From Demequina mangrovi (lineage in GTDB: Bacteria; Actinomycetota; Actinomycetes; Actinomycetales; Demequinaceae), in NCBI RefSeq assembly GCF_000759715.1, contig NZ_BBLU01000001.1:186001-250000 (forward strand): a stretch of DNA of 64,000 nucleotides, read 5' to 3'. A program made the position numbers and the translations under genes. Under the pieces are notes generated by a model that worked only from the letters and a program-made list of their open reading frames with translations, was not told the DNA's origin and made no database searches. Below, in pieces: positions 42,060 to 49,659 of this stretch (the first letter of the stretch is position 1; every line of letters starts with the position of its first letter).

Positions 42060-43001
42060 CTACGCCGGCGGCGGCGCCGAGCCCTCCGTGCGCTCGGCCC
42101 GCTCCAGCGCGAGGAAGTCCTCCACGTCGGCGGCCGTCGGGATCGAGGCGGACGATCCGGGCCGCTGCTGTGCGAGGGCCCCCGCGGCGGAGGCGCGGGC
42201 CGCGGACTCGTCGAGCGTGGCGCCCGTCGCGAGCCCCGCCGCGAGCGCCCCGCAGAACGTATCGGTCACCGCGGACATGTCGAGACCGTGGACGATGTGC
42301 GCCGGCAGGGTGCGCACGCCGGAGGCGTCCGCGAGAACGGTCTCGCGGGCCTCGGTCAGCACCGCGACGGCCGGCACGCGTGTGCTCAGCGCGCGGGCGG
42401 TCTCCTCGGGGCGCGACGCGTCGGTCCCCGCGATCGACGCCGCGAGAGAGGCCTCCGCGACGAGCACGTCTACCTCTCCGAGAAGCGCGTCCGCTCCCTC
42501 CGTCTGGGGTGCGGCGTTGAGCACCACGGTGCCGCCCGAGGCGCGCACGATGCCGGCCGCCCGACCGGATCCCTCGAGCGCCGTCTCGAGCTGGATCAGG
42601 AGCACGCTGGTCCGCCTCAGCACGTGGACAGCGCGGTCCGAGAGCTCGTCGAGGAGGGCGTTGGCACCCGGCAGCTCGATCACGGTGATCTGCCCGCCCG
42701 CGTCCAGCGCGATGAGCGCCGCGCCCGTGGCGGCGCCGTCGACCTCGTCCACGCACGGCTCCACGCCGGACTCCGCGAGGCAGCGCTGGAGCATCACGCC
42801 GTGGTCGTCCGTGCCGATCGCCCCGATGAAGCAGGTGCGCGCGCCCATGCGCGCCGCCGCGACCGCCTGGTTGAGGCCGATCCCGCCCGCCCCCATCTCG
42901 AGGTCGTGCGCGACCGTCGCGGTGCCCCGCATCGGCGGCTCGTCGACGAGCACCCTGAGATCCGCGTTGGCGCTGCCGAGCACGGTGACGTCGCGTTGCA
43001 C
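42060..43001 (-). CDS. PfkB-family (ribokinase-like) protein with altered motifs
   Basis: A 313-residue ribokinase-fold protein. The first signature, usually GGKGANQAVAAARLG, reads AGGIGLNQAVAAARMG. The second, usually GAGDTFxGALAAG, reads AVTDTFCGALAAG: the catalytic Asp is kept but the glycines of the anion hole are not. Substrate or even kinase activity is uncertain. GTG at 43001 with AGGAGGG 5 nt upstream. It reads toward deoD 21 bp away, which suggests ribose or nucleoside metabolism. Confidence 0.82.
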   Translation of the reverse strand: MQRDVTVLGSANADLRVLVDEPPMRGTATVAHDLEMGAGGIGLNQAVAAARMGARTCFIGAIGTDDHGVMLQRCLAESGVEPCVDEVDGAATGAALIALDAGGQITVIELPGANALLDELSDRAVHVLRRTSVLLIQLETALEGSGRAAGIVRASGGTVVLNAAPQTEGADALLGEVDVLVAEASLAASIAGTDASRPEETARALSTRVPAVAVLTEARETVLADASGVRTLPAHIVHGLDMSAVTDTFCGALAAGLATGATLDESAARASAAGALAQQRPGSSASIPTAADVEDFLALERAERTEGSAPPPA

Positions 43002-43141
43002 TAGCCCTCCTGTGGTGCGGACGCGCCTCGTCGCGCGCCCTGCGGGGGTCCGTCCTTGGACCCTAGGCCCGGCGCCCCGGTGCCGCAACGCGGCGCGCCG
43101 CGCCGTCCGCCCGGGTGCGTCCGAGCCGCGATACTGGGGCG

Positions 43142-43768
43142 GTGAGCACCCTGCGCAGCGTCCTGTCCCCCGTCCCGCCGACGTCCGAGAGCCCCACGGT
43201 GGCGGTGCTGCTGCACGGCTTCGGCTCTCACGAGCACGACCTCGCGGGCCTCGCCGGGTGGCTGCCGACGGGCCTGCCGTGGGCGTCTCTGCGCGCCCCG
43301 CTCGAGATGGGCTACGGCGGCGCCGCGTGGTTCCCGCTGTCCCCCGACGGCGGGATGGATCAGGCGGCCATCGCGGCCGCGACCGACGCGGTCTGGGCAT
43401 GGGTCGACGCGCACCTCGGCGCCGACGCGCGCATCGTGCCGGTCGGCTTCTCGCAGGGAGGCCTCATGGCGCTGCAGCTGCTGCGGACCCGCCCCGCCCG
43501 GGTGCTGGCCCCCGTGGTGCTCGCGGGCTTCGTCCCTCACGAGGGTCAGGCCGCCGATGAGGTGCTCGCGGCGTCCCGCCCCGCGGTCTTCTGGGGTCGT
43601 GGAGACGCGGACCCGGTGATCTGGCCCGACGCGATCGCCCGCACGCGAGGGTTCCTCGACTCCCACGCCACGGTCGAGGCCCACGTCTACCCAGGGCTCG
43701 GGCACTCCATCACCGAGGAGGAGATGGAGGACGTGCGCACGTTCCTCGGCGCGCAGCTGCGCGGTTGA
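43142..43768 (+). CDS. Alpha/beta-hydrolase (phospholipase/carboxylesterase family)
   Basis: A 208-residue esterase. The nucleophile elbow is VGFSQGG (Ser), the Asp is in GRGDADPVIWP, and the His in YPGLGHSITEEE. The oxyanion region is LLHGFGSHEHDL. It belongs to the carboxylesterase/phospholipase Abhydrolase_2 group. GTG at 43142 is chosen since GATACT (43130-43135) lies 6 nt upstream; a longer frame upstream is unlikely. The methyltransferase gene follows. Confidence 0.88.
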   Translation: MSTLRSVLSPVPPTSESPTVAVLLHGFGSHEHDLAGLAGWLPTGLPWASLRAPLEMGYGGAAWFPLSPDGGMDQAAIAAATDAVWAWVDAHLGADARIVPVGFSQGGLMALQLLRTRPARVLAPVVLAGFVPHEGQAADEVLAASRPAVFWGRGDADPVIWPDAIARTRGFLDSHATVEAHVYPGLGHSITEEEMEDVRTFLGAQLRG

Positions 43769-43839
43769 CGGCTCCGCGCTCCTGGGCTTCCCTGGAGCGC
43801 AGGGGGTCGTCCACCGTCGGGCGACGGGGAGGACCGCAC

Positions 43840-44910
43840 ATGTCACCGCACGAGCTCGCCACGGCCGACGAATGGGCGGAGCACGTGCTCTCCGCCGCGC
43901 TGGGCGCCATGGACACCCTCGCGATCCACCTGGGCGACCGGCTCGGCTGGTACCGCGCCCTCGCGGACCAGGGCCCGCTGTCCGCGACCGCGCTCGCGGA
44001 GCGCACCGGCACCGACACGCGCTACGCGCACGAATGGCTCGCCCACCAGGCGGCGGCAGGCATGGTGACCGCGGACGAGCACGACGGCGTCCGCGTCTTC
44101 TCGCTCCCTGACGGCGCGGCGGAGGCGCTCACCGACGGGGGCTCGCTCGCGTACGTCTCTCCCCTGGCACGCATGCTGGCGGCCGCCGCGTCGCAGATGC
44201 CCGCGCTGCTCGACGCGTACCGCACCGGCGGCGGCGTGAGCTGGGCCGATCTCGGCGACGATGCGCGGTGGGCCCAGGCCGACATCAACCGACCGTGGTT
44301 CGAGACGATGCTCGCGCCCTCCGTCGCGGCGGTGCCCGAGCTGCACGACGTGCTCGGGAGGCCCGACGCCCGCATCGCCGACGTCGCGTGCGGCGCGGGC
44401 TGGTCCGCCATCGCGCTGGCCCGGGCGTACCCGACGGCGCGGATCATCGGCATCGACGTCGACGAGCCGTCGGTGGCGCGGGCCCGGGAGCACGTCCGGG
44501 CGGCCGGTCTGGAGGACCGCGTCGAGGTGGTGCACGCCGACGGCGAGAGCCTCGGCGGTCCGTTCGACGCCGCGTTCATCTTCGAGGCGCTGCACGACAT
44601 GCCGCAGCCCGTCGCGGTGCTCTCCGCGGTCCGGGAGGCCGTCAGCCCCGACGGCGCGGTCGTGGTGATGGACGAGGCGGTGGCCGACGAGCCGGCGGAG
44701 CCCGGCGACCTGGTCGAGCGGCTCATGTACGGCTACTCGCTCCTCGTGTGCCTGCCGGACAGCATGTCGAGCACCCCCACCGCGGCGACCGGCACGGTGA
44801 TGCGCGAGCCCGTGCTGCGCGGTTATGCGACCGAGGCCGGCTTCACCGATGTGTCGGTACTCCCCATCGAGGACTTCGCCTTCTTCCGGTTCTACCGGCT
44901 GCATCACTGA
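43840..44910 (+). CDS. SAM-dependent methyltransferase with N-terminal winged helix
   Basis: A 356-residue protein. The N-terminal winged-helix-like region (about 20-100: LSATALAERTGTDTRYAHEW) resembles the Rv2258c-type dimerisation domain. The class I methyltransferase core begins at about 180 with IADVACGAGWSAIALARAYP and continues GIDVDEPSVARAREH. FEALHDMP marks motif post-I. Substrate unknown. ATG at 43840 with GGGGAGGA about 6 nt upstream; TTG at 43765, overlapping the esterase stop, would add a stretch that does not look coding. Its end overlaps the convergent Nudix gene by 7 bp. Confidence 0.85.
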   Translation: MSPHELATADEWAEHVLSAALGAMDTLAIHLGDRLGWYRALADQGPLSATALAERTGTDTRYAHEWLAHQAAAGMVTADEHDGVRVFSLPDGAAEALTDGGSLAYVSPLARMLAAAASQMPALLDAYRTGGGVSWADLGDDARWAQADINRPWFETMLAPSVAAVPELHDVLGRPDARIADVACGAGWSAIALARAYPTARIIGIDVDEPSVARAREHVRAAGLEDRVEVVHADGESLGGPFDAAFIFEALHDMPQPVAVLSAVREAVSPDGAVVVMDEAVADEPAEPGDLVERLMYGYSLLVCLPDSMSSTPTAATGTVMREPVLRGYATEAGFTDVSVLPIEDFAFFRFYRLHH

Positions 44911-45797
44911 CGCGGCGCGACCTCGTCGAGCATCTCGAGGAGCCATCCCGCGCCCCTCACGGCGGCGGCGCCGTCGAGACGCGCCGCCAGCCCCCGGTCC
45001 GACGTCACCACCGTGACCCGTGCACCCGCCGCGCCCAGCGACCGTGCCTGCGCCACGATCTCGTCGTCTCCCGCACCCGGCGCCGCCACCGTCTCGACCC
45101 CGTCGCGGGGCTGCGCGCCACGCGCCTGCCCCTCGACCACCGCGATGATGCGGGGGAACCAGGCGTCGAGCCCGAGGCCGAGCCTGTCGGACGCGACCCC
45201 GGCGGTCCGCAGCCGTGCGAGGCGACCGAGGAGCCGCTCGGCGGCGCCCCGGCGATCCCTCCACCAGCCGTCGGGCACCGAGCCCACGACGTTCGCCATG
45301 TCGACCACGACCACGGGGTGCTCGCGCAGCGCCTCCTGCAGAAGCGGCCACGAGGCGCCGAAGCCCGGGTGCAGAGGGAGATCCGCGACGCGGTCCACGG
45401 GCACCCACGCGAGCGCGAGGCTCTCCGCGTCCGCGGCGACCGGCTCGAACGGCGAGGCGACGTCAGCGACGAGCGTCGTGTAGGTCCAGACGTCGTGGTC
45501 GAGGAGGTGCGTGGCCCTCGGCAGCAGCGCACCGGCGGGGACCTGCGCCTCCTCCGCCGCCTCCCGCAGCGCGCCGTCGAGCGGCCCCTCGCCCCGGTGG
45601 AGGGCGCCGCCGGGGATCCCCCACGTGTCGCCGTGATGGCTCCAGGCGGCGCGGTGCTGCAGCAGCACGCCGCGCTCGGCGTCATGCGCGAGCAGGCCCG
45701 CGGCCCCGAAGGCGCCCCAGTAGCGCGTGCCGTCGGCCGCGTACGCCCAGTTGTCGCCCGGGTCGCGGCCGGGATGCAGCGGCGGCGGCGTGGTCAC
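44904..45797 (-). CDS. Nudix hydrolase fused to NYN/PIN-like nuclease domain
   Basis: A 297-residue fusion. The N-terminal domain (about 1-150) has the Nudix box GGALHRGEGPLDGALREAAE followed by EAQ, intact for Mg-dependent hydrolysis of nucleoside diphosphate derivatives. The C-terminal domain (about 160-297) begins VVVVDMANVVGSVPD and has acidic positions in GAGDDEIV and VTVVTSDRGLAARL, the NYN/PIN ribonuclease-like pattern. The combination suggests nucleotide or RNA-end cleaning. GTG at 45797 overlaps the DUF2254 stop. Confidence 0.75.
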   Translation of the reverse strand: MTTPPPLHPGRDPGDNWAYAADGTRYWGAFGAAGLLAHDAERGVLLQHRAAWSHHGDTWGIPGGALHRGEGPLDGALREAAEEAQVPAGALLPRATHLLDHDVWTYTTLVADVASPFEPVAADAESLALAWVPVDRVADLPLHPGFGASWPLLQEALREHPVVVVDMANVVGSVPDGWWRDRRGAAERLLGRLARLRTAGVASDRLGLGLDAWFPRIIAVVEGQARGAQPRDGVETVAAPGAGDDEIVAQARSLGAAGARVTVVTSDRGLAARLDGAAAVRGAGWLLEMLDEVAPRQ

Positions 45798-47050
45798 GCG
45801 ACGCGCCCCGCCCGCGCCCGCCGCGCAGCCTCCTCGACGAGGCTCACGTCCTCGGGGTCGGACAGCGTGGCGAGCGCCCGCCGCTCGGCGCGGACGGACG
45901 CCTGCCGGAGGGTCTCGACCTCAGCGGGAGCGGCGACGAGCGCGAGGCCCCCGAGCACCCGCTGCACGCGCAGCGCCACCTCGACGATGCCCGCGCCGTC
46001 CCGCGCGATGGGCCGGATGCCGTCCTCGACCAGGTCGGCGAAGCCCACGGCCGCCAGATGCACGCGAGGATGGTCGTCGTCCTCGACCCGCTCGGTGACG
46101 AGGTACGCGGTGAGCACGCGCTGGATGGCGTGGAGCGCCTCGACCGCGGTGCCCGGATCGTTGGTGGACGGCGAGAGCGCCCGGCTGCCGATCTCGCCGA
46201 GCGCGATGAGCCCCAGCCGGGGGTCCTGCTCGTACGTGCGGTGCCGCTCGACCACGAACGCGCGCCTGACCCGCGCCGCGGCCTCGTCGCTCCGGGTGCC
46301 GCCGACCCGTGCGATCTCCTCGCCGCGTGCCACGAGGGCGCCCGCACGGACGCGCACGTGCACGGTCCCGGCGACCTCCTCGGCGGCCGCGGACAGCGTG
46401 TCCATGTCGATCCGCGTCACCACTCCGGACAGCTCCGCGCGCACGGCCCACGCCTCCGGGGGCACGTCGACGGGCGGGCGCCCTCCGAGGTGAGGCGCGC
46501 GCGCCGCGTCGGTCACCGTGCTGCAGGCGGCGGACTCGACGCGGTCGAGGACGTCCGCCATCCGGCCGAAGGTGACGAGGTGCTGGATCCATCGCAGGAG
46601 CGTGATCACCACGATCGCGATCACCGCGAGGGTGCCCGCGTAGAGGACGATGCGCCCGTCCTCGCCGTAGTAGCCCGTCGACAGCGCCGCGATGCCGACG
46701 ATCGCGAAGACGAAAGCGCCCAGGAAGGTCGACAGGGCGCGCTGCGAGGTCTGGTCCTCGATGAGGAGCTGCGTCGCGCGCGGAGTCGACACGGTCGACG
46801 CGGAGGCGTACGTCGACACCATGACCGTGAGCGAGAAGGTGGTGACGGCGAGCATCGAGGTCGCGAGGATCTGGAGGAGGCCCTGCACGGATCCCTGGCC
46901 CAGGTCGACGGTCACCAGCTCGGCGAGCCACGCGCCCCATGTGCCCGCGAGGAGCGCCAGGAGCACCGCCCCGACGGCGAACAACGCGAGACGGAACCAG
47001 ACGCGCCTGCGCAGCCGCTCCATCACCAGGCGCCATCCCTGCCGCTCCAC
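45794..47050 (-). CDS. DUF2254 membrane protein
   Basis: A 418-residue protein with four N-terminal membrane helices (about 18-40, 60-82, 108-130, 138-160) and a large soluble C-terminal half. The segments TTFSLTVMVSTYASASTVSTP and SPSTNDPGTAVEALHAIQRVL are the DUF2254 signature. Function unknown in the literature I recall. GTG start at 47050. The stop overlaps the Nudix-NYN gene by 4 bp, so they share a transcript. Confidence 0.85.
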   Translation of the reverse strand: MERQGWRLVMERLRRRVWFRLALFAVGAVLLALLAGTWGAWLAELVTVDLGQGSVQGLLQILATSMLAVTTFSLTVMVSTYASASTVSTPRATQLLIEDQTSQRALSTFLGAFVFAIVGIAALSTGYYGEDGRIVLYAGTLAVIAIVVITLLRWIQHLVTFGRMADVLDRVESAACSTVTDAARAPHLGGRPPVDVPPEAWAVRAELSGVVTRIDMDTLSAAAEEVAGTVHVRVRAGALVARGEEIARVGGTRSDEAAARVRRAFVVERHRTYEQDPRLGLIALGEIGSRALSPSTNDPGTAVEALHAIQRVLTAYLVTERVEDDDHPRVHLAAVGFADLVEDGIRPIARDGAGIVEVALRVQRVLGGLALVAAPAEVETLRQASVRAERRALATLSDPEDVSLVEEAARRARAGRVA

Positions 47051-47136
47051 GGCTCCACCTCCCGCCCCTTCCGGTCCCCATCCTGCCGGGCGGCCGGGCC
47101 TGCCGGGAAGCGACGTGCCGATGCGATGATGGACGC

Positions 47137-47625
47137 ATGCCCACTCTTCACGACTTCTCCGCGACCATGCTCGACGGCGAGGAGCGCGCGCTCGCCGACT
47201 ACGCCGGCCAGGTGGTGCTGGTGGTCAACACCGCGTCCAAGTGCGGGCTCACACCCCAGTTCGAGGGCCTCGAGGCGCTCCATCGCGAGCTGTCGGGCGA
47301 GGGCCTCACCGTGCTGGGCTTCCCCTGCGGACAGTTCGCCGGCCAGGAGCTCGACACCGCCGAGGAGATCGGCGAGTTCTGCTCCCGCAACTACGGGGTC
47401 TCGTTCCCGATGTTCGCGAGGATCGACGTCAACGGCCGTGGCACGCATCCGCTCTACCGCTGGCTCAAGGCCGAGACCCGGGGCGTGACCGGCGGGCGCA
47501 TCAAGTGGAACTTCACCAAGTTCCTCGTCGGCCGCGACGGCCGGATCATCAAGCGCTACGCCCCCACCACGGAGCCCGCCGCGATCGCGGATGACGTGCG
47601 GCGCGCGCTCGGCGCGACGGTCTAG
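47137..47625 (+). CDS. Glutathione peroxidase-family thiol peroxidase
   Basis: A 162-residue Cys-type peroxidase. The peroxidatic Cys is in VNTASKCGLTPQ (about residue 36), the resolving-type segment FPCGQFAGQE and the catalytic WNFTKFLV are intact. In actinomycetes these use thioredoxin or mycothiol systems rather than glutathione. ATG at 47137 with GATGAT (47125-47130) 6 nt upstream, possibly leaderless. Its last 4 bp overlap the convergent YitT gene. Confidence 0.92.
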   Translation: MPTLHDFSATMLDGEERALADYAGQVVLVVNTASKCGLTPQFEGLEALHRELSGEGLTVLGFPCGQFAGQELDTAEEIGEFCSRNYGVSFPMFARIDVNGRGTHPLYRWLKAETRGVTGGRIKWNFTKFLVGRDGRIIKRYAPTTEPAAIADDVRRALGATV

Positions 47626-48239
47626 CCGAAGTAGCGGCCAGGACGGTGGTTGATCGCCACCACGAGGTTGAGCAGCACGCCGCCGATGACCGACACCAGC
47701 AGGATCCGCCACTCGACCAGCGCCACCGAGGCCGCGAGCACGCACGCGTCGAGCGCGAGCTGGACGTAGCCGGCGCGCCAGCCGCGCGTCTGCTGGAGCC
47801 ACTGGGCCAGGATCCCGAAGCCGCCGGCGCTCGCGCCGTGACGGAAGAGCACGATCATGCCGGTGCCCACCGCGAGGCCGGCGAAGATCGCGGCGTACAG
47901 GGGCTGCAGCGAGGAGACGTCGATGAAGTGCGGGTGGAGCCCCACGCCGACGGAGATGAGCCCCACGGCTATGAGCGTCTTCACGGTGAAGCCCCACCCG
48001 AGACGCTTCACCGCGAGCCAGTAGAACGGCAGGTTGATCACGAAGTACACGAGCCCGAGCGACCAGCCGGTCACGTAGCTGGTGAGGAACGAGACGCCCG
48101 CGAGGCCGCCGGTGACGCCGTCGATCGCGTTGAGCAGGTACATGCCCCAGGACATGAGGAAGGCGCCCGTGGGGATCGCGAGCACGTCCTCCCAGATGGC
48201 GTGGGGCTTGATCTCGACGGGAGGCTCGACGACGGTCAC
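47622..48239 (-). CDS. YitT/YczE-family membrane protein
   Basis: A 205-residue membrane protein with five to six helices, of the DUF161/YitT group. GVTGGLAGVSFLTSYVTGW and FRHGASAGGFGILAQWLQQ are the repeated Gly-rich motifs. Function unknown. GTG at 48239 with GGAG about 8 nt upstream. It lacks the C-terminal DUF2179 domain of full-length YitT. Sits between the peroxidase and an MFS exporter without clear operon links. Confidence 0.82.
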   Translation of the reverse strand: MTVVEPPVEIKPHAIWEDVLAIPTGAFLMSWGMYLLNAIDGVTGGLAGVSFLTSYVTGWSLGLVYFVINLPFYWLAVKRLGWGFTVKTLIAVGLISVGVGLHPHFIDVSSLQPLYAAIFAGLAVGTGMIVLFRHGASAGGFGILAQWLQQTRGWRAGYVQLALDACVLAASVALVEWRILLVSVIGGVLLNLVVAINHRPGRYFG

Positions 48240-48299
48240 GGTGCTGCTCCAGGTGGCGCGGATGGGGCACGGGGCCCTGACGGACGATGCGGGGCCGGT

Positions 48300-49559
48300 T
48301 CAGCTCCGGGCTCGCGCGGCGATCCGGTCGCCTTCGGCCGCCAAGGAGGGTACCGCATCGTCCGTCGGGACCCGGGTCACCGCCCACCCGGCGACAGCGG
48401 CGAGCACCCCGGGGACGCACAGCGCGAGGCCCACCCACGTGGGAGCGAGGTAGCCCCATCCGGCGGCGATCACCGCGCCGCCGAGGAAAGCGCCGAGGCT
48501 GTTGCCGAGGTTGAGCGCGGAGTGGTTCACCGCCGCGGCGATGGTCTGGCTGTCGCCCGCGACGTCCATGAGCCTGGTCTGGATCGCCGGCGAGATGGCG
48601 GCCGCGGTGGCACCCACGAGGAAGAGCCCCGCGAGCAGTCCGGGCACCGTGCTCGCCGTGAGGGCGAGGAGCAGCAGCGCCCCGGCGAACGCGCCGAAGA
48701 GGCGGAACACGGCGGGCATGGCGCCGGCGTCCGCCATCCTCCCGCCGACCACGTTGCCCGCGGTCATGCCGAGCCCGAGCACGATGAGCGCGAGGGGCAC
48801 GAAGCCCTCCGCGGTGCCGGTCACCTCGGTCGCGAGCGGGGACACGTACGAGTACACCGCGAAGAACCCGCCGAAGCCCAACGCGCCCGTCGCCAGGGCG
48901 AACCAGACGGCGGGCCGGCCGAAGGCCGCGAGCTCGCGACGCACCGTCGCCGCCGGATCGCCGGGCGAGCGCGGCACCAGCAGCGCGATCGCCGCCGTGG
49001 TGAGCGCGAAGATCCCCGCGACGCCCAGGTAGGCGAGGCGCCAGCCGGCCTGCTGGCCGACCCACGTGATCACGGGCACGCCCACGACGTTGGCGATCGT
49101 GAGCCCGGACAGGACGAACGCGACGGCGCGGCCGCGCCTGCCCGGCCCCATGAGGTCCGCCGCGGCGAGGGCCGCGACGCCGAAGTACGCGCCGTGCGGC
49201 AGGCCCGCGAGCACGCGCGCCGCGACCACCGTCTCGAAGGTGGGCGCCAGGGCGGAGGCGGCCGTGCCGAGTGTGAAGGCCACCGCGAGGACGGTGAGCA
49301 GCGCCTTGCGCGGATATCTCGCCGAGACGGCCGCGATCGTGGGGGCGCCGATGACGACGCCGATCGCGTAGGCGGAGATCACGATGCCCGCGCGGGCGAT
49401 CGCGGCGTCCGGGTCGTACGCGTACAGGTCGGGCAGCAGGTCGCGCGCGATGTCGGGCAGCAGGCCCATCGCCACGAACTCGGTGGTGCCGATGCCGAAG
49501 CCTCCGAGGGCGAGGGCGAGCAGGGCCAGGCGCGTGCGCGCGGGGCTGAGCGAGGTCAT
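48300..49559 (-). CDS. MFS transporter, DHA1 (AraJ/PbuE-like)
   Basis: A 419-residue twelve-helix drug/metabolite exporter. LGGFGIGTTEFVAMGLLPDI is the typical first helix of the AraJ/Cmx subfamily; AGLPHGAYFGVAALAAADL and VSARYPRKALLTVLAV (motif A region) agree. Substrate unknown. ATG at 49559. A perfect inverted repeat lies 15-39 bp upstream, probably an operator or a leader hairpin. Confidence 0.88.
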   Translation of the reverse strand: MTSLSPARTRLALLALALGGFGIGTTEFVAMGLLPDIARDLLPDLYAYDPDAAIARAGIVISAYAIGVVIGAPTIAAVSARYPRKALLTVLAVAFTLGTAASALAPTFETVVAARVLAGLPHGAYFGVAALAAADLMGPGRRGRAVAFVLSGLTIANVVGVPVITWVGQQAGWRLAYLGVAGIFALTTAAIALLVPRSPGDPAATVRRELAAFGRPAVWFALATGALGFGGFFAVYSYVSPLATEVTGTAEGFVPLALIVLGLGMTAGNVVGGRMADAGAMPAVFRLFGAFAGALLLLALTASTVPGLLAGLFLVGATAAAISPAIQTRLMDVAGDSQTIAAAVNHSALNLGNSLGAFLGGAVIAAGWGYLAPTWVGLALCVPGVLAAVAGWAVTRVPTDDAVPSLAAEGDRIAARARS

Positions 49560-49574
49560 GGGGCGCCGATCTGT

Positions 49575-49598
49575 GATGAGCTGACGAGACCGCTCATC
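49575..49598. promoter_or_regulatory. Inverted repeat upstream of the MFS exporter
   Basis: GATGAGC, 10 nt, GCTCATC: perfect 7-bp arms, ending 15 bp before the MFS start. It fits a repressor site. Confidence 0.45.
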
Positions 49599-49637
49599 GT
49601 CGAGCGCGTGGACGTTCAGTCAACCATCCCGACCGCC

Positions 49638-49654
49638 CCGCGCATTCCGCGCGG
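49638..49654 (-). terminator. Probable terminator of the acyl-CoA oxidase gene
   Basis: CCGCGC, ATTCC, GCGCGG, 5 bp after the stop of the acyl-CoA oxidase/dehydrogenase gene on the minus strand. Confidence 0.55.
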
Positions 49655-49659
49655 CGCGA

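Noticed and set aside
43765-43839. Upstream TTG start for the methyltransferase
   Set aside because: It would overlap the esterase stop, but the added 25 residues look non-coding and a good ribosome-binding site precedes ATG 43840.
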